Of a stretch of DNA of 64,000 nucleotides, positions 7,895 to 17,180 are shown one piece after another (positions within the stretch are counted from its first letter, which is position 1; the number at the start of each line of letters is the position of its first letter). The notes below the pieces were generated by a model. It had not been told where the DNA came from. It did no database searches and worked only from the letters and a program-made list of their open reading frames with translations. This DNA comes from Bacteroidales bacterium (GTDB lineage Bacteria > Bacteroidota > Bacteroidia > Bacteroidales > JAAYJT01). The stretch lies in assembly GCA_012522795.1 (NCBI GenBank), contig JAAYJT010000031.1:1-64000 (forward strand), in the 5' to 3' direction. The position numbers were made by a program, and so were the translations under genes.

Positions 7895-8824
7895 ATGGAT
7901 ATAGTAGTTGATAATTTTACTCGTAAGTACGGAGCACAAAAGGCTGTTGACAATATTTCGTTTACTGTTAAAACCGGTGAAGTCCTTGGATTTCTTGGCC
8001 CTAATGGTGCAGGTAAAACCACCACCATGAAAGCCATTACTACTTTCCTTTCACCTACTGCGGGAGATATAAAAGTGGGACCTTATTCAATTACCAAAGA
8101 TCCTGATGAAGTAAGGAAGTTAACAGGTTACCTGCCTGAAACTAATCCTTTATATCCTGAGATGCCTGTGATTGATTACCTAAAATTTGTTGCCCGAATA
8201 CATGGAATTCCTGCAAATAAAATTCAGGATAAGATTTATGAAATGATTGAAGTATGTGGTCTGGGAGCTGAGAAACACAAAAAAATCGGTGAGTTGTCAA
8301 AAGGTTACAAGCAACGTGTGGGACTTGCACAAGCACTGATACACGATCCTGCCGTACTTATCCTCGATGAACCAACCTCCGGGCTTGACCCGAATCAGAT
8401 TGTTGAAATACGTGAACTTATAAAACGTATCGGGCGTGAAAAAACTGTAATTCTCAGCTCGCATATTCTTGCTGAAGTAGAAGCTACCTGCGATAGAATT
8501 TTGATCATTAATAAAGGTCGCATTGTAGCTGATGGCTCTGCCAATGAACTACGCAAGCGTGCTCAGGGCAAAGAAGTTTTACATATATGTATTGAAGATG
8601 CCGATCCTAATGTTGTTTTTGAAGCACTGAAGGAATTAAACACAGTAGAAACTGTTGATTTTGTGAAAGATAAACCGAATTATTATGAAATACAAAGTCG
8701 CACAAATTATTCGTCCCGCAGAGAAATTTTTAGGCTTTGCAGTGATAAAAACTGGTTTCTTACTGAGCTCACCCCTCTTGAAACCAAGCTCGAAGATGTA
8801 TTCAGAGAATTAACATTAAAATAA
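7895..8824 (+). CDS. gldA: GldA-like ABC transporter ATP-binding protein
   Basis: 309 residues from ATG 7895 (MDIVVDNFTRKYG). Walker A GPNGAGKTTT is at residues 35-44, the ABC signature is LSKGYKQRVGLAQAL, and Walker B is AVLILDEPTSGLD, followed by the switch histidine in LSSHILAEVE. The C-terminal ~80 residues match the extension of GldA/CcmA-type exporters. It is followed by gldF, gldG and a DUF4340 gene, the usual partners. In gliding Flavobacteria GldAFG is needed for motility; in non-gliders its cargo is unknown. The GTG start at 7856 would add a non-homologous leader and is rejected. Confidence 0.9.
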   Translation: MDIVVDNFTRKYGAQKAVDNISFTVKTGEVLGFLGPNGAGKTTTMKAITTFLSPTAGDIKVGPYSITKDPDEVRKLTGYLPETNPLYPEMPVIDYLKFVARIHGIPANKIQDKIYEMIEVCGLGAEKHKKIGELSKGYKQRVGLAQALIHDPAVLILDEPTSGLDPNQIVEIRELIKRIGREKTVILSSHILAEVEATCDRILIINKGRIVADGSANELRKRAQGKEVLHICIEDADPNVVFEALKELNTVETVDFVKDKPNYYEIQSRTNYSSRREIFRLCSDKNWFLTELTPLETKLEDVFRELTLK

Positions 8825-8897
8825 TGGTTATCAATCAGTTAAAGATATCATTTTTATCAACCTGATTTTTTAAAAGTATTAATAAATAAATGGATTT

Positions 8898-9617
8898 ATG
8901 AAAGTTTGGGTAATTGCAACAAGAGAACTCAGATCATTTTTCGATTCACTTATGGCATATATCATGCTCATAGCTTTTCTGGGTTTTAGTGGTTTTTTTA
9001 CCTGGTTATACGGTGCTGATATTTTCTTTGTCCGTCAGGCAAGCTTACAGGTATTTTTCTCAATTGCCTACTGGACCTTGTTTTTCTTTATACCAGCACT
9101 TACTATGAAGCTACTTGCTGAAGAAAACAGAACCGGAACCATAGAAATGCTGCTTACAAAACCTATAAGCGACTGGGAAGTGGTACTTGGTAAGTTCACA
9201 TCTGTAATGCTGCTGATAATTATAGCACTGGCACTTACCATTCCTTATTACATTACTGTGGCAAATCTCGGAACCATTGATCATGGAGCAATCATTACCG
9301 GTTACATAGGGCTGATCTTTATGAGTGCTGCATATGTAGGTATAGGGCTATTTGCAAGCAGTATCTCAAATAACCAGATAATAGCTTTTTTGCTTGCATT
9401 GCTTATCAGTATCTTTTTTCACATTATTTTCGATGTATTGTCGTACAGTATTAAAGGCTCGTTAGGTTCAATTTTCAGTTATCTCAGTCTTTCGAACCAT
9501 TATGACTCTATTTCGCGCGGAGTTATTGATTCAAAGGATATTATCTATTTTTTATCTATTGCATTTTTTGGTTTGGTTGGAACCGAGGCAGTTATTGCCA
9601 GACGCAATACAGTTTAG
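8898..9617 (+). CDS. gldF: GldF-like ABC transporter permease
   Basis: 239 residues with about six transmembrane helices. The cytoplasmic motif EENRTGTIEMLLTKPISDWEVVLGKF after helix 2 is characteristic of GldF and ABC-2 type permeases. It lies 73 bp after gldA and 25 bp before gldG. It forms the membrane part of the GldAFG complex. The length fits the family (about 240). Confidence 0.9.
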   Translation: MKVWVIATRELRSFFDSLMAYIMLIAFLGFSGFFTWLYGADIFFVRQASLQVFFSIAYWTLFFFIPALTMKLLAEENRTGTIEMLLTKPISDWEVVLGKFTSVMLLIIIALALTIPYYITVANLGTIDHGAIITGYIGLIFMSAAYVGIGLFASSISNNQIIAFLLALLISIFFHIIFDVLSYSIKGSLGSIFSYLSLSNHYDSISRGVIDSKDIIYFLSIAFFGLVGTEAVIARRNTV

Positions 9618-9642
9618 TTTTGGATAAAAAAACATTTCAGTT

Positions 9643-11151
9643 ATGAAAAGTAAAAACCGTACTACATATCAGTTGCTCATGATTGTTGGGGTAATTGTTC
9701 TTGTTAATATTTTGGCTGACAGATTTTTTCTGCGTCTTGATTTAACACAGGATAAACGATATACGCTCAGTTCTGCAACAAAAAGCATACTTCGCAACCT
9801 GAAAGAGCCTGTAACTATCAGTGCCTACTTCACAAGCGATCTTCCACCGCAATATATCAATGTTCGTCGTGAATTTACTGACCTTCTAGTTGAATACGGA
9901 AATATTTCACGTGGCATGGTTGTTTTTGAAATGAATGATCCAAAGGATGAGGAAGATGAAATGGCTGCCATGCAGGCAGGTGTTCAGCCGGTAATTGTAA
10001 ATATCAGAGAACGGGATCAGGTAAAACAGCAAAGAGCTTTTATGGGCGCGATTATAAAGATGGGAAAAAACAAAGAGATTATCCCTCTTATTCAACCCGA
10101 AGCCTCAATGGAGTACGACCTGTCATCAGCAATTAAGAAATTATCAATTACAGAAAAACCTTTGGTAGGATTTATTCAGGGTCATGGAGAACCAGCACTT
10201 AATCTTTTGCAACAGGCAGTAGCAGGTTTGCTTGTTCTGAATAACGTGGAGGAAGTTAATTTTTATGATAGCGTTCTGAATTTATCAAAATACAGCTCAC
10301 TGATAATGATAGGTCCAAGTGAAACTATTCCTGAGGAACATTTGCATAAGCTTGATGAATACATGGCAAACGGAGGTAATTTACTTGTAGCCTTAAACAG
10401 GGTTCAGGGGGATTTCACTACCCTTCAGGGCACTGCAGTAGAAACCGGTATTGAAACCTGGCTGACAGAAAAAGGTGTTATAGTTGAAAGCCGCTTTATA
10501 ATTGATGCCAATTGTGGTACCGTTGGATTAACCCAGCAGGCTGGCTTTATGCAATACACTACCCAGATAAAATTCCCTTATCTTCCATTGATAAATAATT
10601 TTGCTGATCACCCTATAACCAAAGGATTGAGTAATGTGTTGCTACAGTTTGCAAGTCCTATTGTTTATACCGGAGATACTACTTTAATTTTCGAACCTAT
10701 TGCTTTCACTTCCGATAAATCGGATGCACGAAACGTTCCTTTATATTTTGATGTACAGCATCAGTGGCGCGATGCCGATTTCCTTAACCCAAACCTTGTA
10801 GTGGCAGCTACATTGCAGGGAGCTATTGCCGGAAGCAGCAATACACGTATGGTCATTTTTGGTGATGCTGATTTCCCGGTTGCCGCCGATCAAAGATATA
10901 GCGTTCAGAAAGAGAACGTTAATCTTCTTGTCAATGCAGTTGACTGGTTATCAGACGATACCGGCCTGGTTGAATTAAGAACCAAAGGAGCTAAAGCCCG
11001 ACCACTGGACGAAATAGAAGATAGTAAAAAGCTGTTTTTAAAACTGCTTAATTTTTCACTACCCATTTTACTGATCATTGGTTACGGTATTTTCAGAATG
11101 ATCCGCAACCGTAATATTAGAATGAAAAGAATGGAGGATGTTTATGTTTAA
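9643..11151 (+). CDS. gldG: GldG-like ABC transporter substrate-binding/auxiliary protein
   Basis: 502 residues. One N-terminal transmembrane helix (~10-30) is followed directly by the family motif LDLTQDKRYTLSSATKSIL and NLKEPVTISAYFTSDLPPQY. A large periplasmic domain follows (FIQGHGEP, YDSVLNLS, FGDADFPVA), then a second helix near the C-terminus (~475-493). This matches GldG and IFT52-like ABC auxiliary proteins. The last 14 bases overlap the next gene, so the two are probably translationally coupled. Confidence 0.9.
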   Translation: MKSKNRTTYQLLMIVGVIVLVNILADRFFLRLDLTQDKRYTLSSATKSILRNLKEPVTISAYFTSDLPPQYINVRREFTDLLVEYGNISRGMVVFEMNDPKDEEDEMAAMQAGVQPVIVNIRERDQVKQQRAFMGAIIKMGKNKEIIPLIQPEASMEYDLSSAIKKLSITEKPLVGFIQGHGEPALNLLQQAVAGLLVLNNVEEVNFYDSVLNLSKYSSLIMIGPSETIPEEHLHKLDEYMANGGNLLVALNRVQGDFTTLQGTAVETGIETWLTEKGVIVESRFIIDANCGTVGLTQQAGFMQYTTQIKFPYLPLINNFADHPITKGLSNVLLQFASPIVYTGDTTLIFEPIAFTSDKSDARNVPLYFDVQHQWRDADFLNPNLVVAATLQGAIAGSSNTRMVIFGDADFPVAADQRYSVQKENVNLLVNAVDWLSDDTGLVELRTKGAKARPLDEIEDSKKLFLKLLNFSLPILLIIGYGIFRMIRNRNIRMKRMEDVYV

Positions 11152-12121
11152 AAAATTAAAATCGCCAGTTTTGTTTGCCCTACTGGCATTGCTGCTAATC
11201 TTGTCAGTTGTTCTTCTGCGAGTGGATTCGCGCAAACAGAAAGGAAATTTTGTTCGTGAACTCGCTAATGCTAATGCTGATAAAACAACAAGTATAGTAA
11301 TAATTCCAAATGGAGAAACTGACAATGCCATTATTCTGGAAAAAGCAGATGGAATATGGAATGTAGGAACACCGGGTAAAATGTATCCAGCTAATCCCGA
11401 ACATATTAGCCGCATTTTCCAGACTATTTCACCGCTTGTTCCCGAACAACTGGTTTCGCGAGGAAAAGAAAACCTTGATGAATATGAGATAAGTGGTGAA
11501 AAAGGAACCCGTATCAAGGTTTATCAGGACAAGCGTATTACTGACGAATTTATTTATGGCAAAATGGATTACCAGTCACAAATGATACAGGGACAGCAAA
11601 GGCCTATAATAAGCACTTTTGTGCGTCTTGCCGGAAAAGATGATGTTTATACTGTACAGGGCTTTCTCGGTTCTGTATTCCCGCTGGGAGCTGAACATTA
11701 CCGGAATCAAATAATAATAAATACTTCAGAATCCAATATTGAAAGAATCAATGTTAGCTTTGAAAATCTGAATTATACACTGAACAGGGATGAAAACAAT
11801 TGGACGATTAATGGAATGCCAGCCGATTCAGCTATAACAACTGATTTTATTAGGAAACTAGTTGTACTACGAAGCACCGGATTTGCTGACGAAGATGCTG
11901 AAGGTAAATTAACTCTTGCATCACACAAAATGGTCATAGAACAAAATTCGGGCGAAGAAATTGAGATCCTTGCTTTTCCGGCTGACATTACTCATAACTA
12001 TTTTATTACCAGCTCACAAAATCCAGGTTCAGTTTTCAGTGGAGCACAAAATAATCTTTTTGAAAATCTTTTTAATCCAATTGAGTATTTTCTTGGTTTA
12101 CAAAGCGTTAGCCAGGAATAA
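11138..12121 (+). CDS. DUF4340 domain protein, GldG partner
   Basis: 327 residues (or 325 from the second ATG at 11144). One N-terminal hydrophobic helix (~6-25) is followed by a beta-rich extracytoplasmic region with the repeated motif type W.VGTPGKMYPANPEHISRIFQTIS and IYGKMDYQSQ...YTVQGF, as in DUF4340 proteins. These are often encoded next to GldG-type ABC genes. The overlap with gldG implies coordinated synthesis. The molecular function is unknown; it is likely an accessory subunit on the periplasmic face. Confidence 0.8.
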   Translation: MFMFKKLKSPVLFALLALLLILSVVLLRVDSRKQKGNFVRELANANADKTTSIVIIPNGETDNAIILEKADGIWNVGTPGKMYPANPEHISRIFQTISPLVPEQLVSRGKENLDEYEISGEKGTRIKVYQDKRITDEFIYGKMDYQSQMIQGQQRPIISTFVRLAGKDDVYTVQGFLGSVFPLGAEHYRNQIIINTSESNIERINVSFENLNYTLNRDENNWTINGMPADSAITTDFIRKLVVLRSTGFADEDAEGKLTLASHKMVIEQNSGEEIEILAFPADITHNYFITSSQNPGSVFSGAQNNLFENLFNPIEYFLGLQSVSQE

Positions 12122-12201
12122 AAACCTGATTGCTTTTAATTTATTTTCTCGTTCCTCTTGCTTAAATACTCAAATAGCATACTTCTGAGTGTTGTAAATA
12201 A

Positions 12202-12786
12202 TTACTCAGCACAGATTTTATTAAACACATCAACACACTGTTTTACAAGAGGTTCTATACCATCGTTAACAATAACAAAATCAGCAAAAGGGATTTTTTC
12301 ATCCTCTGACCACTGATTTTCCATCCTTTGTTTTACGAGAGCTTCGTTTATTTTATCTCTGTCAATAACACGCTGAATCCTCAGCTTCTCCGGAGCAGTT
12401 ACCAAAATAAGCCTGTCCAGATTTTTATAATAACTGGTTTCGATGATTATAGCCGCTTCATAAATGCAACAGGGATCATTTGCATGTTTTATACAAAAAT
12501 CTTTGAAATTCTGCCTTACAAGAGGGTGTATCAAATGGTTTACAAAATTCAGGGCATCCTTATCGTTAAACAGGAGCTGCGCCAGTAACTTTCTATCAAT
12601 AATGTTTTCTTCATTGAGGATATGGCTGCCAAAACGCTCAATTAAAAGCTTTTGCATCCTTACTTCTTTCATTATCAGCTTTGCTTCATCATCGGAGTTG
12701 AAAACTGCTGCACCAAACGTACTAAAGATTTTAGCTATTAAGGTTTTACCACTTCCAATATTTCCGGTAAGACCAATTTTCAACAT
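12202..12786 (-). CDS. coaE: Dephospho-CoA kinase
   Basis: 194 residues. The P-loop GNIGSGKT is at residues 8-15, followed by FNSDDEAK, IHPLV, YEAAIIIET and RVIDRD, the expected CoaE landmarks. It phosphorylates dephospho-CoA to CoA, the last step of CoA biosynthesis, in the cytoplasm. It is the last gene of the nusB-DUF1573-yajC-ybbR-coaE run, 1 bp after ybbR. Confidence 0.93.
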   Translation of the reverse strand: MLKIGLTGNIGSGKTLIAKIFSTFGAAVFNSDDEAKLIMKEVRMQKLLIERFGSHILNEENIIDRKLLAQLLFNDKDALNFVNHLIHPLVRQNFKDFCIKHANDPCCIYEAAIIIETSYYKNLDRLILVTAPEKLRIQRVIDRDKINEALVKQRMENQWSEDEKIPFADFVIVNDGIEPLVKQCVDVFNKICAE

Positions 12787-12787
12787 T

Positions 12788-13753
12788 TTATGGCTTATTG
12801 GCAGATTTAATGAGAATAAATTCTATTCTTTCCGGCTCAACACGGGCAATATGCACAAACGAAGGATATTTGACAAGATTGACCTTTAACCTGGTAGCCG
12901 CTTGCATCTCAACTGAATCGTAGGTAACAACAGCTTCAAACATGGCTTCATCAACCCTGTTGTAGTCTTTAAGCGCAACCAGACAATTTACAATTACTTT
13001 TTCCGGAAATATCCTGAGCGCATATTCAGTTCCTGAATTAACAATATTTACAGGAAGTTCAAAAGATCTTTCAGTATATTTTTCCACAGGAATCAATATT
13101 TTAACCCGATTTTCTGATAATGAAACCAGATTTGATTCTGGTTTAATAAGCCTAAGCTCTAATTCCTGATTTTCAGAAAGATCAGAAAAAGATTTTTGTT
13201 CGGTATAAATGAACTGAATTGAATCAATCAATTCCTCAGGCCCAAAAACCCAGATACTGTCGGGCTGTATCTGAACAGAATCGTACAACATAAACTGAGG
13301 ACGTAATTCATAGCTAACCTGCGGCAAAACAGGTATTTGTCTTTTGTATTTAGTCAGGAACTCAAACCTGATAGTATCAGGCGAAACAAAAACAAGATCA
13401 CGCTTTACTCCAATTTGGGAGGCAATTTTTTGTATCTGGTCATTCAATGGCAGGCAGCCTTCTTCTTTCCCGGCATAATACCTGATCTTCAAACCCGTCA
13501 GATCAATATTAATAACCGGAATCTTTTGCAAAAAATGATACTTAATCAGTGTAAATCCTTTGGCATCAAGCCCAACATTGATAACTGTGTCGCTTGATCC
13601 GGATATAATCCTGCCTTTCGGAGCATTTTTAAAATTGATATTGTATGTGATTGTCGAAGTAAAATCTTTCGACAATTTTATTACAACCCATATGAAACTT
13701 GAAAAAACAAGAAAAACAAAAAAAATTGAAAACTGATCTCGGAATCTTTTCAT
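12788..13753 (-). CDS. YbbR-like domain protein
   Basis: 321 residues from ATG 13753. A TTG start at 13801 would add 16 residues and cannot be excluded. The N-terminus carries one transmembrane helix (FSIFFVFLVFSSFIWVVIKLS), then repeated beta domains of YbbR/CdaR type with motifs such as YNINFKNAPKG and DSIWVFGPEELIDSI. In Firmicutes CdaR regulates the c-di-AMP cyclase. In Bacteroidota the role is unproven, though a PgpH-type c-di-AMP phosphodiesterase is encoded at 49135 in this window. The position between yajC and coaE is typical of the phylum. Confidence 0.82.
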   Translation of the reverse strand: MKRFRDQFSIFFVFLVFSSFIWVVIKLSKDFTSTITYNINFKNAPKGRIISGSSDTVINVGLDAKGFTLIKYHFLQKIPVINIDLTGLKIRYYAGKEEGCLPLNDQIQKIASQIGVKRDLVFVSPDTIRFEFLTKYKRQIPVLPQVSYELRPQFMLYDSVQIQPDSIWVFGPEELIDSIQFIYTEQKSFSDLSENQELELRLIKPESNLVSLSENRVKILIPVEKYTERSFELPVNIVNSGTEYALRIFPEKVIVNCLVALKDYNRVDEAMFEAVVTYDSVEMQAATRLKVNLVKYPSFVHIARVEPERIEFILIKSANKP

Positions 13754-13822
13754 CAAAGAATCCTGCACAGGCTGTTCATTATCAGGAATACCGGTTTTCA
13801 ATTCAAAAGGTTCTTAATAATT

Positions 13823-14161
13823 CTATTTCTGTTCGCCAATTTGTGACTGGCTATCCATTGCAACAGCTGATTTATCAATTCTTATTTTAACATTATCAGC
13901 AAGTTCAAGGGTAAATGTGGTTTCTTGTACTTCTGTAATTTTACCATGCAAACCACCAATAGTAACAACTTTATCTCCTTTTTTCAGGTTCTCGCGGAAT
14001 TTTTTCTGTTCTTTTGAACGCTTCATTTGTGGTCGGATAAAAAACAAATAAAAAATAACCATTATGGCCACTAGTACAAATAAAGAACCGAAACCGCCAC
14101 TACCGCCTTCCTGGGTTTGTGGTGCAAAAAGTAAAATGCTGCTTAAAATCGTTGAGTTCAT
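13823..14161 (-). CDS. yajC: Preprotein translocase subunit YajC
   Basis: 112 residues. One transmembrane helix (SLFVLVAIMVIFYLFFIRPQMKRSKEQKKF) is followed by the small soluble domain with LKKGDKVVTIGGLHGKI, the YajC hallmark. It is an inner-membrane accessory of SecDF-YajC. It lies 59 bp below the DUF1573 gene in the same operon. Confidence 0.93.
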   Translation of the reverse strand: MNSTILSSILLFAPQTQEGGSGGFGSLFVLVAIMVIFYLFFIRPQMKRSKEQKKFRENLKKGDKVVTIGGLHGKITEVQETTFTLELADNVKIRIDKSAVAMDSQSQIGEQK

Positions 14162-14220
14162 AGAATTAATTTAAAATATTTAATAATTCGATTTAATTAT
14201 ACTTATTTGAGATTCAGTAA

Positions 14221-14709
14221 TTAAAAATTCATAGTTTCAGGTACAACAATATTAGCCTGAACCATTAATTGTTTTGTACCCGGCTGGGTATTAGCCAGAA
14301 TAGTAACAGTTTTCATCTGCATACCCATTCTTCCTCTGCTGTCAAAACTAACTGTTATAACTCCTTCTTCACCGGGTTTCATGGGTTTATCAGGAAATGA
14401 AGCCACTGTACATCCGCACGATGAACTAACACTCGATATAAGTAATAATGCATTGCCTGAGTTTTTAAACTTGAACCCAAATGACACCTGTTCACCCTGA
14501 ATAACTCTGCCAAAATCATGAAAATCCTTTACAAATTCAAAAGCCGGCATTTCTACATTTTTATTGATACCTTCAGCAGTATTTGGGTTCTGAATAATAT
14601 CTACAGGCAAATTGTCCCTACCCGAATTGCCTCCACATGAGGCAACTACAAGCAAAACCGCGATTATCGAAGCCAATACCAAAGATTGAAGTATGCTGCT
14701 AATTTTCAT
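14221..14709 (-). CDS. DUF1573 lipoprotein
   Basis: 162 residues with a lipoprotein signal (lipobox VASC, Cys25) and one DUF1573 domain. The domain contains FHDFGRVIQGEQVSFGFKFKNSGN, the SSCGCTV motif and FDSRGRMG..MKTVTILAN. It has an immunoglobulin/ASPM-like fold and is found almost always beside nusB/yajC in Bacteroidota. The function is not known; it is probably an envelope protein facing the periplasm. Confidence 0.88.
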   Translation of the reverse strand: MKISSILQSLVLASIIAVLLVVASCGGNSGRDNLPVDIIQNPNTAEGINKNVEMPAFEFVKDFHDFGRVIQGEQVSFGFKFKNSGNALLLISSVSSSCGCTVASFPDKPMKPGEEGVITVSFDSRGRMGMQMKTVTILANTQPGTKQLMVQANIVVPETMNF

Positions 14710-14725
14710 ATAAATTTTAATTTTG

Positions 14726-14733
14726 CAAATTTA
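14726..14733 (-). promoter_or_regulatory. Possible internal -7 box before DUF1573 gene
   Basis: TAAATTTG on the minus strand, 17-24 nt above the ATG. It fits TAnnTTTG but has no recognisable -33 partner; a chance match in AT-rich DNA is possible. Confidence 0.25.
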
Positions 14734-14792
14734 ATATTTTTAGCTTAATCCTTTGTTAATCTGATCCCTGTTTCCTACGAAACGGCCAAAAG

Positions 14793-15752
14793 CTAATTAT
14801 CAATGAGACCACGCCCTGTCTTTTTTATCTTATTTTCCTCCCTGAACTCTACTATCAGTCTATCAAGCAAACCATTGATAAATATCTTACTTTTAGGCGT
14901 GCTATACTGTTTTGAAATCTCAATATATTCGTTAAGAGTTACTTTAACCGGTATTGACGGAAACTGAAGCAACTCAACTATTGCCATTTTCATAATAATA
15001 ATATCAAGTATGGCTATTCGATCCAATTCCCAATTTTTTGCCTTCAGAGCTATAATAGCTGAATATTCATCGCTGTATAATATACTTTTGGCAAAAAGTT
15101 CGCTTGCAAAGGCTTTATCTTCAATTTGAGTCTCCTCTTCTTCAAAGAGGGTCGGGAGTTTAGCCAAAGCATCCTGTTTTGCTGCAAACGATTTCAGAGT
15201 TCTCATAACCATCAGCAATGTATTGCTATAATCATCAGCCCAGTAAATATTTTTCTCTTCGAAAAACACTTGTAAAGTCTCAGAAGGCAGTAAATGAGTC
15301 CGGATAAGCTTTATAAGAATACTTTTATCGTCCTCGTAATAATTCTTTTCAGCATTCATATAACTGATATACTCTTCGCTGCTGCGGATCTTATTGTAAA
15401 AAGAACGAAACATTTCCTGTTCGCCAGCCCAGTTTATTTTATATCGTGAATAATATTGATTGTAATCCTCATTCTCCTGAAGCTGCTGTATAAGCCTGTT
15501 ATCAACAAATCTCGTACTTGGATTTAATTCCTCTTCAGTAGGCAGAAATTTTTGCCTTGCTTCATCCATACGAAACCTGAAATATTCGATCAGTTCAACC
15601 AAAAACGATAATTGCCAGATATACAGCTCGTATACCCTATCAATATTTTTTATCAGATTCCTCTCCATTGCAGGCAATTCATTATCATCATTCTGAACAA
15701 AAGCATACAATGCCTGCATTACCTTGATCCTGATAAGCCTTCTACTAAGCAT
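14793..15752 (-). CDS. nusB: Transcription antitermination protein NusB (long Bacteroidota form)
   Basis: 319 residues from ATG 15752; the two extra codons to 15758 would need TTG. The start MLSRRLIRIKVMQALYAF is the NusB opening. The C-terminal ~150 residues contain the domain landmarks (NWELDRIAILDIIIMKMAIVELLQFPSIPVKVTLNEYIEISKQYS). A ~150-residue insertion rich in charged residues separates the two. E. coli NusB is only 139 residues; the long form is usual in this phylum. NusB with NusE/S10 binds boxA RNA for rRNA antitermination. It is the first gene of the five-gene operon. Confidence 0.9.
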   Translation of the reverse strand: MLSRRLIRIKVMQALYAFVQNDDNELPAMERNLIKNIDRVYELYIWQLSFLVELIEYFRFRMDEARQKFLPTEEELNPSTRFVDNRLIQQLQENEDYNQYYSRYKINWAGEQEMFRSFYNKIRSSEEYISYMNAEKNYYEDDKSILIKLIRTHLLPSETLQVFFEEKNIYWADDYSNTLLMVMRTLKSFAAKQDALAKLPTLFEEEETQIEDKAFASELFAKSILYSDEYSAIIALKAKNWELDRIAILDIIIMKMAIVELLQFPSIPVKVTLNEYIEISKQYSTPKSKIFINGLLDRLIVEFREENKIKKTGRGLIDN

Positions 15753-15798
15753 GAACAAATAATTTATGTATGAACTCCAGGTTAATTTTATGGAAGCG

Positions 15799-15806
15799 CA
15801 AAAGTA
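15799..15806 (-). promoter_or_regulatory. Candidate -7 box of the nusB operon
   Basis: TACTTTTG on the minus strand, 47 nt above the nusB ATG and back to back with the rpsF promoter. It is an exact TAnnTTTG match without an obvious -33 TTTG. Confidence 0.4.
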
Positions 15807-15902
15807 TACAAATATTAAATATGGAGAATACTATTGACTGGTTGAAATATTTCAGAAATTGGAAATAAGTATTTGTAATGGCAGAAATTCATCAATTATA
15901 TA

Positions 15903-15932
15903 TTTGTAATTCAAAAAATATATCTACCTTTG
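15903..15932 (+). promoter_or_regulatory. Promoter of rpsF-rpsR-rplI
   Basis: TTTG (15903-15906), 18 nt, TACCTTTG (15925-15932): a complete Bacteroidota consensus promoter ~75 nt before the rpsF ATG. It drives the ribosomal operon and is divergent from nusB. Confidence 0.7.
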
Positions 15933-16006
15933 CGCTTCACTTTATAAAAAGCGTTTTGCGCTGATAATAAAGCAATTAAATAATCATTAATTAATTTTTT
16001 GTTAAA

Positions 16007-16363
16007 ATGGTACGACAGTATGAAACCGTTTTCATTATGACTCCCGTTTTATCTGAAGATCAGATGAAGGAAGCGGTAAAAAAAGTCAGAGATTTTTTAA
16101 CAGGGAAAGGAGCAGAAATCATTTTTGAAAATAATTGGGGCATGCGTAGGTTAGCTTATCCTATCCAGAAAAAATCAACGGGATTTTATTATTTGATCGA
16201 GTTCAAAGCTGAAGGTTCTGCTATTGCCGAACTGGAAGTAATGTTTAAACGCGATGAGCGTTGTCTGAGATTTCTAACCGTAGCACTGGATAAACATGCT
16301 ATTGCTTACAACGAGAAAAAACGCACTCCCAAAGCTGCTGAGGCGGTTACTGAAGAAGTATAA
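16007..16363 (+). CDS. rpsF: 30S ribosomal protein S6 (bS6)
   Basis: 118 residues beginning [24 protein letters not shown] and containing [23 protein letters not shown] and [15 protein letters not shown], all standard for bS6. It binds the central domain of 16S rRNA together with bS18. It is the first gene of rpsF-rpsR-rplI. In Bacteroidota, bS6, bS18 and bS21 help bury the anti-Shine-Dalgarno sequence. Confidence 0.96.
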   Translation: MVRQYETVFIMTPVLSEDQMKEAVKKVRDFLTGKGAEIIFENNWGMRRLAYPIQKKSTGFYYLIEFKAEGSAIAELEVMFKRDERCLRFLTVALDKHAIAYNEKKRTPKAAEAVTEEV

Positions 16364-16392
16364 GGTGTTGTTGAATTTAAAACTGTTAAAAA

Positions 16393-16665
16393 ATGAGTAG
16401 ACAAGGAAATGCTGATATAAAATATCTTACGCCAATTGCAATAGATATTAAAAAGAAAAAATATTGCCGCTTTAAAAGAAGTGGTATTAAATATATTGAC
16501 TATAAGGATGCCGATTTTCTTCTGAGATTTGTAAATGAACAGGGAAAGATTTTACCTCGCCGCGTAACAGGTACATCTACAAAATATCAAAAAAAGGTTG
16601 CCCAGGCAATTAAACGTGCCAGACACATAGCATTATTACCATATGTTGCTGACTTACTTAAATAA
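16393..16665 (+). CDS. rpsR: 30S ribosomal protein S18 (bS18)
   Basis: 90 residues. [26 protein letters not shown] and [31 protein letters not shown] are the bS18 signature. It is the partner of bS6 on the small-subunit platform. It lies 29 bp after rpsF and 12 bp before rplI. Confidence 0.96.
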   Translation: MSRQGNADIKYLTPIAIDIKKKKYCRFKRSGIKYIDYKDADFLLRFVNEQGKILPRRVTGTSTKYQKKVAQAIKRARHIALLPYVADLLK

Positions 16666-16666
16666 A

Positions 16667-16673
16667 GGGAGGG
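16667..16673 (+). promoter_or_regulatory. Strong Shine-Dalgarno sequence of rplI
   Basis: AGGGAGGGAGACATG: GGAGG at 16668-16672 with 5 nt to the rplI ATG, placed directly after the rpsR stop. I noticed no equally strong purine motif before the other starts I inspected. The phylum generally does not use Shine-Dalgarno pairing, so this site is exceptional and may be regulatory. Confidence 0.7.
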
Positions 16674-16677
16674 AGAC

Positions 16678-17127
16678 ATGGAAGTTATTTTAAAACAAGA
16701 TATTCATAACCTGGGTTTTGCAAACGATATTGTAACCGTAAAAGACGGATATGCACGCAATTATCTTATCCCTATGGGATTTGCTATCGTTGCCGATGAA
16801 AAAAACAAAAAGATAAATGCTGAAAATCTGAAACAAAAATCATTTAAGGAAATTAAAATCCGCAGTGAGGCGGAAGCCTTTGCAGCAAAACTTAGCGATA
16901 TTACCCTTACTATTGGGGCAAAAGCTGCTTCAACAGGAAAGATTTTTGGTTCAGTTAATGTTATTCAAATCGCTGAAGCACTCAAAGATCAGTTTAACTT
17001 TGATGTTGATCGTAAACGTATAAAACTCGATGGTGATTCGATAAAAGAGCTTGGAAATTATGAAGCTGAAGTTATTCTGCATAAAGAAGTTAAAGCTACC
17101 ATTAAATTTGAAGTGGTTGCCGAATAA
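16678..17127 (+). CDS. rplI: 50S ribosomal protein L9 (bL9)
   Basis: 149 residues with the bL9 N-terminal motif MEVILKQDIHNLGFANDIVTVKDGYARNYLIP, a long connecting helix and a C-terminal domain (GKIFGSVNVIQIAEAL, KRIKLDG.SIKELGNYEAEVILH). It is part of the large subunit at the base of the L1 stalk. It is the last ribosomal gene of the operon and is followed by a strong terminator. Confidence 0.97.
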   Translation: MEVILKQDIHNLGFANDIVTVKDGYARNYLIPMGFAIVADEKNKKINAENLKQKSFKEIKIRSEAEAFAAKLSDITLTIGAKAASTGKIFGSVNVIQIAEALKDQFNFDVDRKRIKLDGDSIKELGNYEAEVILHKEVKATIKFEVVAE

Positions 17128-17154
17128 TTTGCGTTTAGATATTTACTAATTTAG

Positions 17155-17180
17155 CCCGGTTCATAATACCGGGTTTTTTT
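17155..17180 (+). terminator. Rho-independent terminator after rplI, abutting the next ATG
   Basis: CCCGGT (17155-17160) pairs with ACCGGG (17168-17173) around a 7-nt loop and is followed by seven T (17174-17180). The next base starts the ATG of the methyltransferase gene at 17181. Confidence 0.85.
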
